Part shown: positions 14,275-21,316 of the stretch, in pieces
Position numbering within the stretch: position 1 is the first letter of the stretch
Layout of the letters: every line of letters begins with the position of its first letter
DNA from: an uncultured Collinsella sp.
Lineage (GTDB): Bacteria; Actinomycetota; Coriobacteriia; Coriobacteriales; Coriobacteriaceae
DNA: 21,316 nucleotides
Assembly (NCBI GenBank): GCA_902493915.1
Contig: CABUQY010000029.1
Location: 1 to 21,316 of the forward strand
Direction: 5' to 3'
Made by a program: the position numbers and the translations under genes
The notes under the pieces: generated by a model
Databases searched by the model: none
The model's input: only the letters and a program-made list of their open reading frames with translations
What the model was told of the DNA's origin: nothing

Positions 14275-14288
14275 TGCGCTTATGCGCA
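14275..14288 (-). other. Small hairpin before the PDRP ribosome binding site
   Basis: TGCGC-ATAA-GCGCA, a 5-bp stem with 4-base loop, ends directly against the AAAAGGAG of the PDRP gene. It lacks a T run, so it is not a terminator for glyS; it may modulate access to the ribosome binding site. Confidence 0.35.
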
Positions 14289-14295
14289 GGCTAGC

Positions 14296-16392
14296 TTACT
14301 TTTTGCGGGCAAGCTCACCGATGTTGGCGATGCCGGAGAAAACGGCCTCGAAGCGGTTGAGCAGCTTAAGGCGATTATCGCGGAGCTGTTCGTCCTTGTC
14401 CATGACCATAACCTCATCGAAGAAACGGTCGATGGGCGCGCGCAGGGCGGCGAGGGCGGCAAATGCGGCCGGATAGTCCTCGGCAGCAAGGGCAGCATCG
14501 ACAGCAGTCTGAGCAGCCTCGGAAGCATCGGCAAGCGCGAGCTCGGCCTCGCCCATCAGGCTGCGGTCGTACTCCGCGCCCAGCTCGGACTTGGAGATAT
14601 GCGCGGCACGGGCATAGGCCGTAGCCAGGTTGTCAAAGGTCTCGGCATCGTTCTTGCGGGCCTCGTCGAGGGCGGCGCAGCGGGCGAAGAAGACGGACGG
14701 GGCGATGATGTGCACCGCGGAGACGGCAGCAACGGTGTCGGCCGGGATCTTCTCGTCGCGGGCCATGCTCACCAGGCGGCCATGGAAGAAGTCGCGAACC
14801 TGCTGGGCGACTTCGGCGGCGTCAAACTCAATGCCCTGCTCACTATAGAGCTCGAGCGCAAAGTCGATAAGCGACGTGGGGTCGATCGGCAGGCGGTCGC
14901 GCAGGATGTTGATGATGCCGATAGCGGCACGACGCAGCGCATAGGGGTCCGAAGAGCCGGTCGGGGGCTCGCCGATGGCAAAGATACCGGCGATGGTATC
15001 GAGCTTGTCGGCGCAGGCCACGATGCAGCCAGCGGTGCCCTCGGGCAGCTCGTCACCGGCAAAGCGGGGACGATAGTGATCGCGAATGGCGTGGGCGACC
15101 TCGTCGTTCTCCCCCATCGCGGTCGCGTAATAACCGCCCATCACGCCCTGCTGGCTCGTGAACTCGACAACGGCGTTGGACACCAGGTCGGCCTTGCACA
15201 GGTGCGCGGCACGGCCGGCATCGGCGGCAAGGTGGGCGCCCAGATGAGCCTCGCGGGCAATAGCGAGCGCGAGCTGCTCGATGCGCTCGGACTTGGCGAG
15301 CACGCTACCGAGCTTCTCCTGGAAGGCAACCTTGGCCAGACGCTCACGGAACTCGTCAAGGGAAATCTTCAGGTCCTCCTCGTAGAAGAACTTGGCGTCG
15401 TCCAGACGGGCGCGCACGACGCGCTCGTTGCCGTCGATCACGCGCTCGGCATTCTCGGGCTTGCTGTTGGAGACGACCACGAACTCACGCGTGAGCTTGC
15501 CCTCGCCGTCATAGATCGGGAAGTAGCGCTGGTTGGTGAGCATGGACTCGCAGATGATCTCGTGCGGGACCTTGAGGAACTCCTCATCGAAGGTACCAAC
15601 GAGCACCGTCGGCCACTCGCAGAGGTTGATGACCTCCTCAAAGACCTTCTTGGGCGTATCGACATGGCAGCCGGGACGGGCAGCCTCGACCTCGGCGATA
15701 CCGGCAAGGATGGCCTCGCGACGACGCTCGGCAGAAAGCACGCCGGCGTCCTCGAGCACCTGCTCGTAGACGGCGGGGCTGGCGACCACATGGTCACCGG
15801 GGCCAAGCACGCGATGACCACGCGTGGTATTGCCACTCGTCACGTCGGCAAACGACACGGGCACAACGTCCTCGCCCAGAAGGCAGCAAATCCAGCGGAC
15901 CGGACGAACAAAGGTCGCATGCTCGTGACCCCAGCGCTGAGAGCGGTAGTTGGGCCACTGCAGGCCAGCGATAGTCTTCTCGCACAGGGCCGTCAGGATC
16001 GGGGTGGCCGGGGCGGAAGGGATGTTCTTCTCGGCAAAGACGTACTCACGGCCGTCGGTGTCCTCGCGACGGACCAGATCCTCGGCAGCCACACCGCACT
16101 TGCGGGCGAAGCCCTGGGCGGCCTTGGTTGCGTTACCGTCGGCGTCGAAGGCGATGTTGGCCGCAGGGCCACGCTTGACCTCGTGAACCTCATCGGTCGC
16201 GGTGGCGACGTCGGCAACGAGCGCAGCCAGGCGGCGCGGGCTCGAGATCACGCGGACCTCGCCGTGGGCCAGACCGGCCTCGTCGAGACCCTTGGCGATC
16301 ATGGTGCCAAGCTGCTTGACGGCATTGTTCAGCGGTGCGGAGGGCATTTCTTCCGTACCGATCTCAAACAGGAAATCCTTAGCGTCTGCCAT
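14296..16392 (-). CDS. glyS: Glycyl-tRNA synthetase beta subunit
   Basis: Beta chain of the bacterial alpha2-beta2 glycyl-tRNA synthetase; it carries most tRNA recognition, including the C-terminal DALR-type anticodon-binding region. 698 residues, the normal length. The N-terminus DFLFEIGTEEMPSAPL is diagnostic. RGHRVLGPGDHVV, TNQRYFPIYDGEGKL, FVVVSNSKPENAERVIDGNE, VRARLDDAKFFYEEDLKISL and SSDPYALRRAAIGI all match the family. The ATG at 16392 is 3 bases after the glyQ stop, with AGGTGG in the glyQ 3' end as ribosome binding site, giving coupled production of the two subunits. Confidence 0.98.
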   Translation of the reverse strand: MADAKDFLFEIGTEEMPSAPLNNAVKQLGTMIAKGLDEAGLAHGEVRVISSPRRLAALVADVATATDEVHEVKRGPAANIAFDADGNATKAAQGFARKCGVAAEDLVRREDTDGREYVFAEKNIPSAPATPILTALCEKTIAGLQWPNYRSQRWGHEHATFVRPVRWICCLLGEDVVPVSFADVTSGNTTRGHRVLGPGDHVVASPAVYEQVLEDAGVLSAERRREAILAGIAEVEAARPGCHVDTPKKVFEEVINLCEWPTVLVGTFDEEFLKVPHEIICESMLTNQRYFPIYDGEGKLTREFVVVSNSKPENAERVIDGNERVVRARLDDAKFFYEEDLKISLDEFRERLAKVAFQEKLGSVLAKSERIEQLALAIAREAHLGAHLAADAGRAAHLCKADLVSNAVVEFTSQQGVMGGYYATAMGENDEVAHAIRDHYRPRFAGDELPEGTAGCIVACADKLDTIAGIFAIGEPPTGSSDPYALRRAAIGIINILRDRLPIDPTSLIDFALELYSEQGIEFDAAEVAQQVRDFFHGRLVSMARDEKIPADTVAAVSAVHIIAPSVFFARCAALDEARKNDAETFDNLATAYARAAHISKSELGAEYDRSLMGEAELALADASEAAQTAVDAALAAEDYPAAFAALAALRAPIDRFFDEVMVMDKDEQLRDNRLKLLNRFEAVFSGIANIGELARKK

Positions 16393-16395
16393 GGC

Positions 16396-17307
16396 TTACG
16401 CCACCTCGCCTTCCTGGTCGGCATTCTCGTTGACTCCGGCGACCTCGGCCATATAGGCCTCGCAGCACGCCTTGGCGACGGCGCGGACGCGCAGGATGTA
16501 GTTGGCACGCTCGACCGCGGACAGAGCGCCGCGGGCATCGAGCAGGTTGAAAGCGTGGCTGCACTTCATGACGCAGTCATATGCCGGCAGCGACAGCTTG
16601 CGCTCCAGGCAGGAATGGCACTCGGCCTCGTAGTCGTCAAACTTCTGACGCATCATCTCGACGTTTGCGACCTCAAAGTTATAGGCACTGAACTCGCGCT
16701 CGTTCTCAAGGAACACGTCGCCATAGGTCATGGGCGTGCCGTCGGGCAGGTAGCTCCACACCAAGTCGTAGACCGAGTTAACGCCCTGCGCATACATGGC
16801 AATGCGCTCTAGGCCATAGGTGATCTCGACGGGTACGGGGTCGACCTCGATGCCGCCTACCTGCTGGAAGTACGTAAACTGCGTGACCTCCATGCCATTG
16901 AGCCAGACCTCCCAGCCAAGGCCCCAGGCGCCGAGCGTCGGGCTCTCCCAGTCGTCCTCGACAAAGCGGACGTCATGGTCGTTGGGGTCCAGACCGATAG
17001 CGGCAAGAGACCCCAGGTAGAGCTCCTGGGCGTTAACCGGAGAAGGCTTGATGAGCACCTGGAACTGATAGTAGTGCTGCATGCGGTTGGGGTTCTCACC
17101 GTAGCGGCCGTCGGCGGGACGGCGGCAGGGCTGCGCATAGCAGGTGCGCCACTCGGCGGGACCGAGCGAGCGCAGCGTGGTCGCGGTATGGAAGGTACCG
17201 GCACCGACCTCGGAGTCATAGGGCTGCATAATGACGCAGCCCTGCTCGCCCCAGTACTGCTGGAGGCGCAGGATGATGTCTTGGAAGGAAAGCGATGAAG
17301 CGTTCAT
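16396..17307 (-). CDS. glyQ: Glycyl-tRNA synthetase alpha subunit
   Basis: Catalytic class II alpha chain that activates glycine. 303 residues. Recognised by SFQDIILRLQQYWGEQGC (7-24), MQPYDSEVGAGTFHTATTLR, GRYGENPNRMQHYYQFQV, VRFVEDDWESPTLGAWGLGW and GLERIAMYAQGVNSVYDL. The start is ATG 17307; the ribosome binding site is unclear, because AGAGG is only about one base away and GAGGGG about 11 bases away. Only 59 bases separate it from lepB, too little for a T-box leader such as controls glyQS in Firmicutes. A -10-like TATAGT (17354-17359) followed by the direct repeat AGTAC-AGTAC is present, without a good -35, so readthrough from the lepB operon is plausible. Confidence 0.98.
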   Translation of the reverse strand: MNASSLSFQDIILRLQQYWGEQGCVIMQPYDSEVGAGTFHTATTLRSLGPAEWRTCYAQPCRRPADGRYGENPNRMQHYYQFQVLIKPSPVNAQELYLGSLAAIGLDPNDHDVRFVEDDWESPTLGAWGLGWEVWLNGMEVTQFTYFQQVGGIEVDPVPVEITYGLERIAMYAQGVNSVYDLVWSYLPDGTPMTYGDVFLENEREFSAYNFEVANVEMMRQKFDDYEAECHSCLERKLSLPAYDCVMKCSHAFNLLDARGALSAVERANYILRVRAVAKACCEAYMAEVAGVNENADQEGEVA

Positions 17308-17366
17308 GCCTCTAATATCCCCTCGTCGAAACGATTACACGGTTAGGTACTGTACTATAGCGGTTT

Positions 17367-17930
17367 TTAGTCGATAGCGCCGATGCGGTTGAGCGGCCAG
17401 TAGCGCACAAGCGCCACAGCGATCAAATCAGAGCGATCGACGGGACCAAAGTAGCGTGAGTCGGCAGAGTTTTCGCGGTTGTCGCCCATCACCCACACGC
17501 ACCCGTCGGGAACCGTGTAGGGATAGCTTACCTGAGCGCCGGGCGCTTGGACCGAAAGCGGCCAGCTCATGCCCATCGTATAGTCCTCGTCGAGCGCTTG
17601 GCCGTCAACGACCACCTTGCCATCCTGCAGGTCGACCGTCTGGCCGGCCGTGGCAATAACACGCTTGACAAGAACATCATGCTCGGAGGTGCCATCGGGG
17701 TTGTGAAACACCACGATATCGCCCTGCTTGACGGGCTGACCGAGCTCGAGGCTCACCTTTTGTGCCAGGATCTGGTCGCCAATCTCGATCGTGGACTCCA
17801 TGGAGCCGGTGGGCACCACAAAGGGCTCGACCACAAACGAGCGAATCAAGAAGGTGGCGACCAATGCGATCGCGATGACCGCAATCCACTCAAAAGCGCC
17901 CCTCAACGCGGAATGCTGCGATGGAACCAT
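17367..17930 (-). CDS. lepB: Signal peptidase I
   Basis: Membrane-anchored serine protease that removes signal peptides from exported proteins. 187 residues, the compact Gram-positive type with a single N-terminal membrane segment (about residues 14-31, EWIAVIAIALVATFLI). The catalytic dyad is Ser43 in VPTGSMESTI and Lys89 in VLVKRVIATAG; the C-terminal box GDNRENSADSRYFGPV is also present. ATG 17930 is preferred, with GGAG 5 bases upstream inside the trmD end. A GTG two codons earlier overlaps the trmD stop as GTGA and has no ribosome binding site of its own. Last gene of the rpsP-khpA-rimM-trmD-lepB series. Confidence 0.96.
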   Translation of the reverse strand: MVPSQHSALRGAFEWIAVIAIALVATFLIRSFVVEPFVVPTGSMESTIEIGDQILAQKVSLELGQPVKQGDIVVFHNPDGTSEHDVLVKRVIATAGQTVDLQDGKVVVDGQALDEDYTMGMSWPLSVQAPGAQVSYPYTVPDGCVWVMGDNRENSADSRYFGPVDRSDLIAVALVRYWPLNRIGAID

Positions 17931-17932
17931 TC

Positions 17933-18691
17933 TCACTCCTCGCTCTGCGAATACGAAGCGTCCAAAATCTCCTGCGCGTACGCACGCTCTTGGGGCGTAA
18001 GGCGCGCCGTCTCGATCAGATCGGGACGCCAGCGGCAGGTGCGCTCGATGGCGTTCTTGCGACGCCAGGCATCGACCTTGGCGTGATCGCCACTCACGAG
18101 CACCGGCGGCACGCCCTCGCCGTTGAACTCGGCGGGACGGGTGTACTGCGCGTACTCGAGCAGGCCTCCGTCCTCGGCGGTCGAGAACGACTCGTCCACA
18201 TTGCTCATCTCGTCGCCCAGGGCGCCGGGAATCAGGCGTACGACGGCATCGGCAACGACCATAGCGGGAAGTTCGCCACCCGTAAGCACGTAGTCGCCGA
18301 TCGACAGACGCTCATCGGCATACGCATACGCACGCTCGTCGACGCCCTCGTAGCGGCTGCACACAAACAGCAGGCGCTCACTTTTGAGCAGGCGCTCGGC
18401 CACATGTTGCGTAAAGGGCTCGCCACAGGGGGTGAAGAACACTACGGTGGGCTTGGGACCCTCGGAGCTGATGGCCTCGATGGCCTCGGCAATAGGCTCG
18501 ACCTTCATGAGCATGCCCTGCCCGCCGCCGTAAGGCTCGTCATCGACGGTACGATGGCGGTCGTGCGTCCAGTCGCGCAGGTTATACGCCTTAAAATCAA
18601 AAAGGCCGGCCTTGCGGGCGCGGCCCAAGATCGATGTGGACATGACGGGCTCAAACATCTCGGGAAAGACCGAAAGGGTCTCGATCAGCAT
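17933..18691 (-). CDS. trmD: tRNA (guanine-N1-)-methyltransferase TrmD
   Basis: SPOUT-class, SAM-dependent enzyme making m1G37 next to the anticodon, needed to prevent +1 frameshifts. 252 residues. Motifs: SVFPEMFEPVMSTSILGRA (7-25), VDDEPYGGGQGMLMKVEPI, and the trefoil-knot cofactor loop YVLTGGELPAMVVADAVVRL with PGALG. The C-terminal YTRPAEFNGEGVPPVLVSG and RRKNAIERT match the family. ATG 18691 follows GGGAGG by about 5 bases. It starts 10 bases after rimM. Confidence 0.98.
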   Translation of the reverse strand: MLIETLSVFPEMFEPVMSTSILGRARKAGLFDFKAYNLRDWTHDRHRTVDDEPYGGGQGMLMKVEPIAEAIEAISSEGPKPTVVFFTPCGEPFTQHVAERLLKSERLLFVCSRYEGVDERAYAYADERLSIGDYVLTGGELPAMVVADAVVRLIPGALGDEMSNVDESFSTAEDGGLLEYAQYTRPAEFNGEGVPPVLVSGDHAKVDAWRRKNAIERTCRWRPDLIETARLTPQERAYAQEILDASYSQSEE

Positions 18692-18701
18692 GTTGTCCTC
18701 C

Positions 18702-19223
18702 CTACTTGTCCATATCGATCAGACCGTCCATAACGTGGACGGAAATTGTTCCTGTGTCGGGAAGATCGAGCACGACCTGCTCGATCACGGGAATCAGTAC
18801 CTCGCCGTACCGATCGCCCTCAACAACCCAAACATCGTTAGCGGGCGTCGACATGATCTCTACGATCGTGCCGAGCAAACCGAAGCGCTCGTCGACCACC
18901 TCGCGACCCATCAGGTCGGTATAGGCAGCGTCGAGCGAATCGAGCTCAAAATCGTCACGATTTGCCAGCACGTAGCATCCCGTGATGCCCTCGGCGGCCG
19001 TCAAGTCGTCAATGCCCTCAAACGAGACCAGATCGCCATCGCCCGTATCGGTGACGGACACGACCGTGCAAAAGCGGTCGCGCTTGAGCGCCGGCGGCGT
19101 CAGGGCGACGCGCATACCCGGCTCTAATACAGAAGGAAGCCCCCGCAGCGGCTGCGCGAGGACCTCCCCCTTCCTTCCGTGCGGCTTGACCACACGGGCG
19201 ATGTTTTTGTACTGGGACCTCAA
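18702..19223 (-). CDS. rimM: 16S rRNA processing protein RimM
   Basis: Assembly factor for the 30S head that binds S19. 173 residues. The N-terminal RimM domain has NIARVVKPHGRKGEVLAQPL (7-26); the C-terminal PRC-barrel includes DLMGREVV, LGTIVEIMSTPANDVWVV and EVLIPVIEQVVLDL. The only usable start is TTG 19223, placed 4 bases after the khpA stop with AGGA close by. It leaves the right number of residues before KPHG. The TTG sits in the loop of a small perfect hairpin (19215-19228), so initiation may depend on ribosomes arriving from khpA. Confidence 0.95.
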   Translation of the reverse strand: MRSQYKNIARVVKPHGRKGEVLAQPLRGLPSVLEPGMRVALTPPALKRDRFCTVVSVTDTGDGDLVSFEGIDDLTAAEGITGCYVLANRDDFELDSLDAAYTDLMGREVVDERFGLLGTIVEIMSTPANDVWVVEGDRYGEVLIPVIEQVVLDLPDTGTISVHVMDGLIDMDK

Positions 19224-19228
19224 GGTCC
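19215..19228 (-). other. Hairpin holding the rimM start codon in its loop
   Basis: GGACC-TTGA-GGTCC: a perfect 5-bp stem whose 4-base loop contains the TTG start codon of rimM. It begins on the last base of the khpA stop. A ribosome finishing khpA would open it, so it may enforce coupling. Confidence 0.45.
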
Positions 19229-19512
19229 TAGCCCAGAACCTCTACCTCGACAGCAGTGTCGAGGCGAGCGGCCAGTGCACGGGCGAGCGTGCGAATGGCC
19301 TTGATGGTACGGCCACGACGGCCGATGACCTTAGCGACGTCATCCTCGGCGACCGAAACCTCAATCGTAGAGGCGTCGTCACCATCGATGACCTCAAGGC
19401 TCACGGAATCCGGGTCGTCGACGATCTGAACAACGAGATATTCGACGAGATCGGCGATGCGATCTGAGAGCATTGCCTCACCCTCGAGCTGTGCAGCGTC
19501 AACCTCAGGCAC
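19228..19512 (-). CDS. khpA: KH-domain RNA-binding protein KhpA (YlqC)
   Basis: Small RNA-binding protein conserved between rpsP and rimM in Firmicutes and Actinobacteria; in some species it pairs with KhpB and affects cell size and translation. 94 residues. The KH core is clear: LVEYLVVQIVDDPDSV, then EVSVAEDDVAKVIGRRGRTI with the GxxG loop GRRG, and KAIRTLARALA. The GTG at 19512 is supported by GAGGAG 6 bases upstream in the last rpsP codons. An internal ATG at codon 14 would give the more usual length of about 80, so the first 13 residues are less certain. Confidence 0.94.
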   Translation of the reverse strand: MPEVDAAQLEGEAMLSDRIADLVEYLVVQIVDDPDSVSLEVIDGDDASTIEVSVAEDDVAKVIGRRGRTIKAIRTLARALAARLDTAVEVEVLG

Positions 19513-19515
19513 GAT

Positions 19516-19857
19516 TTACTCCTCGGCGCCCTCAGCGGCCTCAGCGGCAGCCTTAGCGGCCTCGGCCTCTTTGGCGAGCTGCTTCTTGGACTTCTTGACG
19601 ACGGTCTCGGTCTTCTCGCCCTCGTTGGCGGCCTTGACCAGAGCGGCGACGGCGTCGGTGAGCTGAGCGCCCTTGAACTGCCAGTCGGCGATCTTCTCGA
19701 GGTCGAGGTTGATGGTCTTGGGGGCGGTCATCGGGTTGTAGCGGCCAACCTCCTCGATGATACGACCGTCACGCGGGGCGCGGGAATCGGCGACGACGAC
19801 ACGGTAGTACGGACGCTTCTTAGCGCCGTGACGAGCAAGGCGAATCTTGACTGCCAA
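19516..19857 (-). CDS. rpsP: 30S ribosomal protein S16
   Basis: Small-subunit protein needed for 30S assembly. 113 residues. The N-terminus AVKIRLARHGAKKRPYYRVV and then DSRAPRDGRIIEEVGRYNPM are unmistakable. A Lys/Ala/Glu-rich tail of about 30 residues (KKSKKQLAKEAEAAKAAA) extends the usual 80-90 residue protein, as in many actinobacteria. The start is TTG 19857 with GGAGG 8 bases upstream; no ATG lies in a sensible position. First gene of the rpsP-khpA-rimM-trmD-lepB operon. Confidence 0.97.
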   Translation of the reverse strand: MAVKIRLARHGAKKRPYYRVVVADSRAPRDGRIIEEVGRYNPMTAPKTINLDLEKIADWQFKGAQLTDAVAALVKAANEGEKTETVVKKSKKQLAKEAEAAKAAAEAAEGAEE

Positions 19858-19876
19858 AGGAAACTCCTCCAACCAA

Positions 19877-19891
19877 GCAGCTTTAGGCTGC
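19877..19891 (-). other. Hairpin in the rpsP leader
   Basis: GCAGC-CTAAA-GCTGC, a 5-bp stem with 5-base loop, just upstream of the GGAGG of rpsP. No T run follows. Possibly a small control element. Confidence 0.35.
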
Positions 19892-19913
19892 AACTACAAA
19901 CAAACAGTTGAAC

Positions 19914-19942
19914 ATAATACGCCATCGACGCGGGCAGGTGAA
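19914..19942 (-). promoter_or_regulatory. Candidate rpsP operon promoter
   Basis: -35 TTCACC (19937-19942, 4 of 6) and -10 TATTAT (19914-19919, 5 of 6) with a 17-base spacer, giving a leader of about 50 bases. The rest of the 240-base gap between rpsP and dinB (19858-20097) shows no gene or RNA that I recognise. Confidence 0.5.
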
Positions 19943-20046
19943 GTCCGTGAGACCAACTTCTTCGGTGTAGTCGAGGGCAAATCCATATCTTAGACAAGAA
20001 TTCGGGATTTGCAAGCACATACACGCACCCCACATGAGCTGCGCGG

Positions 20047-20052
20047 TATACT
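20047..20052 (+). promoter_or_regulatory. Candidate -10 of dinB
   Basis: TATACT, a 5 of 6 match, without a convincing -35. A start near 20059 leaves a leader of about 40 bases to the ATG at 20098, and would make the upstream ATG at 20059 leaderless. Confidence 0.4.
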
Positions 20053-20097
20053 CATGACATGGAAAGACGCGAACATACATACGGTTATGAGGATGCC

Positions 20098-21312
20098 ATG
20101 GGCGTCACGCCGCCTCCCTGGACGGGTCCGGCGGTGGGACTCATGGACCTCGATGCGTTTTTTGCGAGCGTGGAAATGCTCGATCATCCCGAATGGCGAG
20201 GAAAGCCGCTCATCGTGGGCGGAGACGCCGATTCGCGTGGCGTCGTGTCCACGTGTTCGTATGAGGCACGTCGCTTTGGCGTGCACTCTGCCATGCCCTC
20301 GGCCGAGGCAAGGCGCCTGTGCCCGCAGGCCATTTGGACGCATGGGCATTTTGATCGCTATCGTGAGGTGAGCGCGCAGGTCATGGCGATTCTTGCCGAG
20401 GAGACGCCGCGCGTGGAGCGCGTATCCATCGACGAAGCCTTTATCGATATCACACCGGGCCGCTTTGCGCCCGAAGACCCGTTGCTGGTTGCGCGGCGTA
20501 TAAGCGACCGCGTGGCAGGGCTGGGAGTGACCTGTTCCATTGGCGTGGGCTGCAACAAGACGGTCGCAAAGATCGCAAGCGAGCGGGATAAGCCGTTTGG
20601 GCTGACCATCGTGCGCCCCGGAACCGAGCAGCGCTTTTTGGCCGCGTTGCCGGTATCTGCCATGAGCGGCATCGGGCGCTCGGCCGAGGAGCGACTGCGC
20701 CGCATGCGCATCTACACCCTCGGCGAGCTTTCGCGTGCGCCGGAGTCCACGCTGGCTGCCATTTTTGGCGTGAACGGCGAACGCATGCGCCAGCGTGCGC
20801 TGGGACTCGAAATCTCCGAAGTCACGAGCCTCGATGAAGAGCGCGAGGTCAAGTCGGTCAGCAATGAACGCACCTTTGCTAAAGATTTAACTGAGCGTGG
20901 GGATATTGAGGCGGCGATTGCGCTGTTGGGAGAGTCAGTGGGACGCCGCCTGCGCCGTCAGGGGCTGACGGGTGCCACGGTAACGCTCAAGCTTAAGTAT
21001 TCGTATGGCAGCGGGCGTACGGCACAGCGCCGGCTGCCTCATCCGACCGACGATGAGAACATCTTCGTGGCGGTTGCACTCGAACTGCTCGACAACATCT
21101 GGCAGGATGGCATGCATGTTCGCTTAGCGGGCATCGGCATGAGCGACTTCGACCACCAAGGCGGCATCCAGACTGACCTGTTCTGCGAGATCGATGACCG
21201 CGGAGCCCAATCCAGCGACCGCCGCGACCTCTCCGTCGCCATCGACGCCGTCCGAGACAAATTCGGCGACACCGCCCTTTCCTTCGGCCGCCAATCCCGC
21301 TTCAACGATTAA
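20098..21312 (+). CDS. dinB: DNA polymerase IV (Y-family translesion polymerase)
   Basis: Error-prone polymerase that bypasses damaged bases. 404 residues from the ATG at 20098. Motifs: VGLMDLDAFFASVE with catalytic Asp17 and the adjacent aromatic steric-gate pair (Phe21-Phe22), SIDEAFIDI with Asp112 and Glu113, CSIGVGCNKTVAKIASERDKP, and MSGIGRSAEERL of the thumb. The little-finger domain follows. QTDLF at 358-362 fits the beta-clamp-binding pentapeptide. ATG 20098 has GAGG 5 bases upstream; the ATG at 20059 (13 residues longer) overlaps the expected transcription start. The only plus-strand gene, divergent from rpsP and therefore not part of that operon. Confidence 0.96.
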   Translation: MGVTPPPWTGPAVGLMDLDAFFASVEMLDHPEWRGKPLIVGGDADSRGVVSTCSYEARRFGVHSAMPSAEARRLCPQAIWTHGHFDRYREVSAQVMAILAEETPRVERVSIDEAFIDITPGRFAPEDPLLVARRISDRVAGLGVTCSIGVGCNKTVAKIASERDKPFGLTIVRPGTEQRFLAALPVSAMSGIGRSAEERLRRMRIYTLGELSRAPESTLAAIFGVNGERMRQRALGLEISEVTSLDEEREVKSVSNERTFAKDLTERGDIEAAIALLGESVGRRLRRQGLTGATVTLKLKYSYGSGRTAQRRLPHPTDDENIFVAVALELLDNIWQDGMHVRLAGIGMSDFDHQGGIQTDLFCEIDDRGAQSSDRRDLSVAIDAVRDKFGDTALSFGRQSRFND

Positions 21313-21316
21313 CCGC

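Noticed and set aside
14128..16812. Plus-strand open frame of nearly 900 codons across glyS and glyQ
   Set aside because: It is exactly antisense to two certain genes and has the low-complexity Gly/Leu/Asp-rich look of a GC-rich shadow. No domain is recognised.
17308..17366. T-box riboswitch upstream of glyQ
   Set aside because: Only 59 bases are available and no T-box sequence or specifier stem is visible.
19920..20046. Small RNA or tRNA in the rpsP-dinB gap
   Set aside because: A 5-bp GAAGT/ACTTC pairing exists, but no cloverleaf, T run or known RNA motif is visible.
20069..20085. LexA box before dinB
   Set aside because: Half-sites CGAAC and GTT are present, but the spacing does not fit the known CGAAC-N4-GTTCG form.

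Overview
The window is GC-rich and densely packed. It carries the translation/envelope block of a bacterium, almost all of it on the minus strand. A high-GC actinobacterium of the Coriobacteriia (Collinsella-like) fits best. The points in favour are the actinobacteria-like order rpsP-KH-rimM-trmD ... rnhB-yraN-yifB-dprA ... rpsB-tsf-pyrH-frr-uppS, a folate-dependent TrmFO, a two-subunit glycyl-tRNA synthetase, and pyruvate phosphate dikinase next to its own regulator. The taxonomic call is an inference from gene content, not from a search.

Layout in the direction of transcription (right to left). At the right edge dinB (plus strand) diverges from rpsP. A tight operon rpsP-khpA-rimM-trmD-lepB follows, then glyQ-glyS and the PPDK regulatory kinase/phosphorylase (PDRP). 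After a low-GC, repeat-rich regulatory gap comes ppdK, closed by a 12-bp hairpin. rplS has its own leader and a UUCG-loop terminator. rnhB follows and ends at a 15-bp terminator. Next is yraN-yifB-dprA-trmFO-xerC with overlapping or very close joints. A strong promoter and a structured 5' leader then drive rpsB-tsf, which end at an 11-bp terminator. A new unit pyrH-frr-uppS leaves the window at the left edge, with uppS truncated.

Functionally the genes cover ribosomal proteins and maturation (S16, S2, L19, RimM, KhpA), tRNA modification and charging (TrmD, TrmFO, GlyRS), elongation and recycling (EF-Ts, RRF), UMP phosphorylation, undecaprenyl lipid synthesis, protein export (LepB), DNA processing (RNase HII, YraN, YifB/ComM, DprA, XerC, Pol IV), and PEP/pyruvate control (PPDK plus PDRP).

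No CRISPR, prophage, insertion sequence, tRNA or rRNA was seen, and no clearly new multi-gene system is present. The most unusual signals are small. Two unrelated genes (PDRP and xerC) seem to start at AUA, because no ATG/GTG/TTG lies in frame before conserved N-terminal sequence. The rpsB and pyrH promoters carry inverted repeats in the core promoter. Helically phased GGTAAA boxes lie upstream of ppdK. A glyQS-PDRP-ppdK block separates rplS from trmD/lepB.
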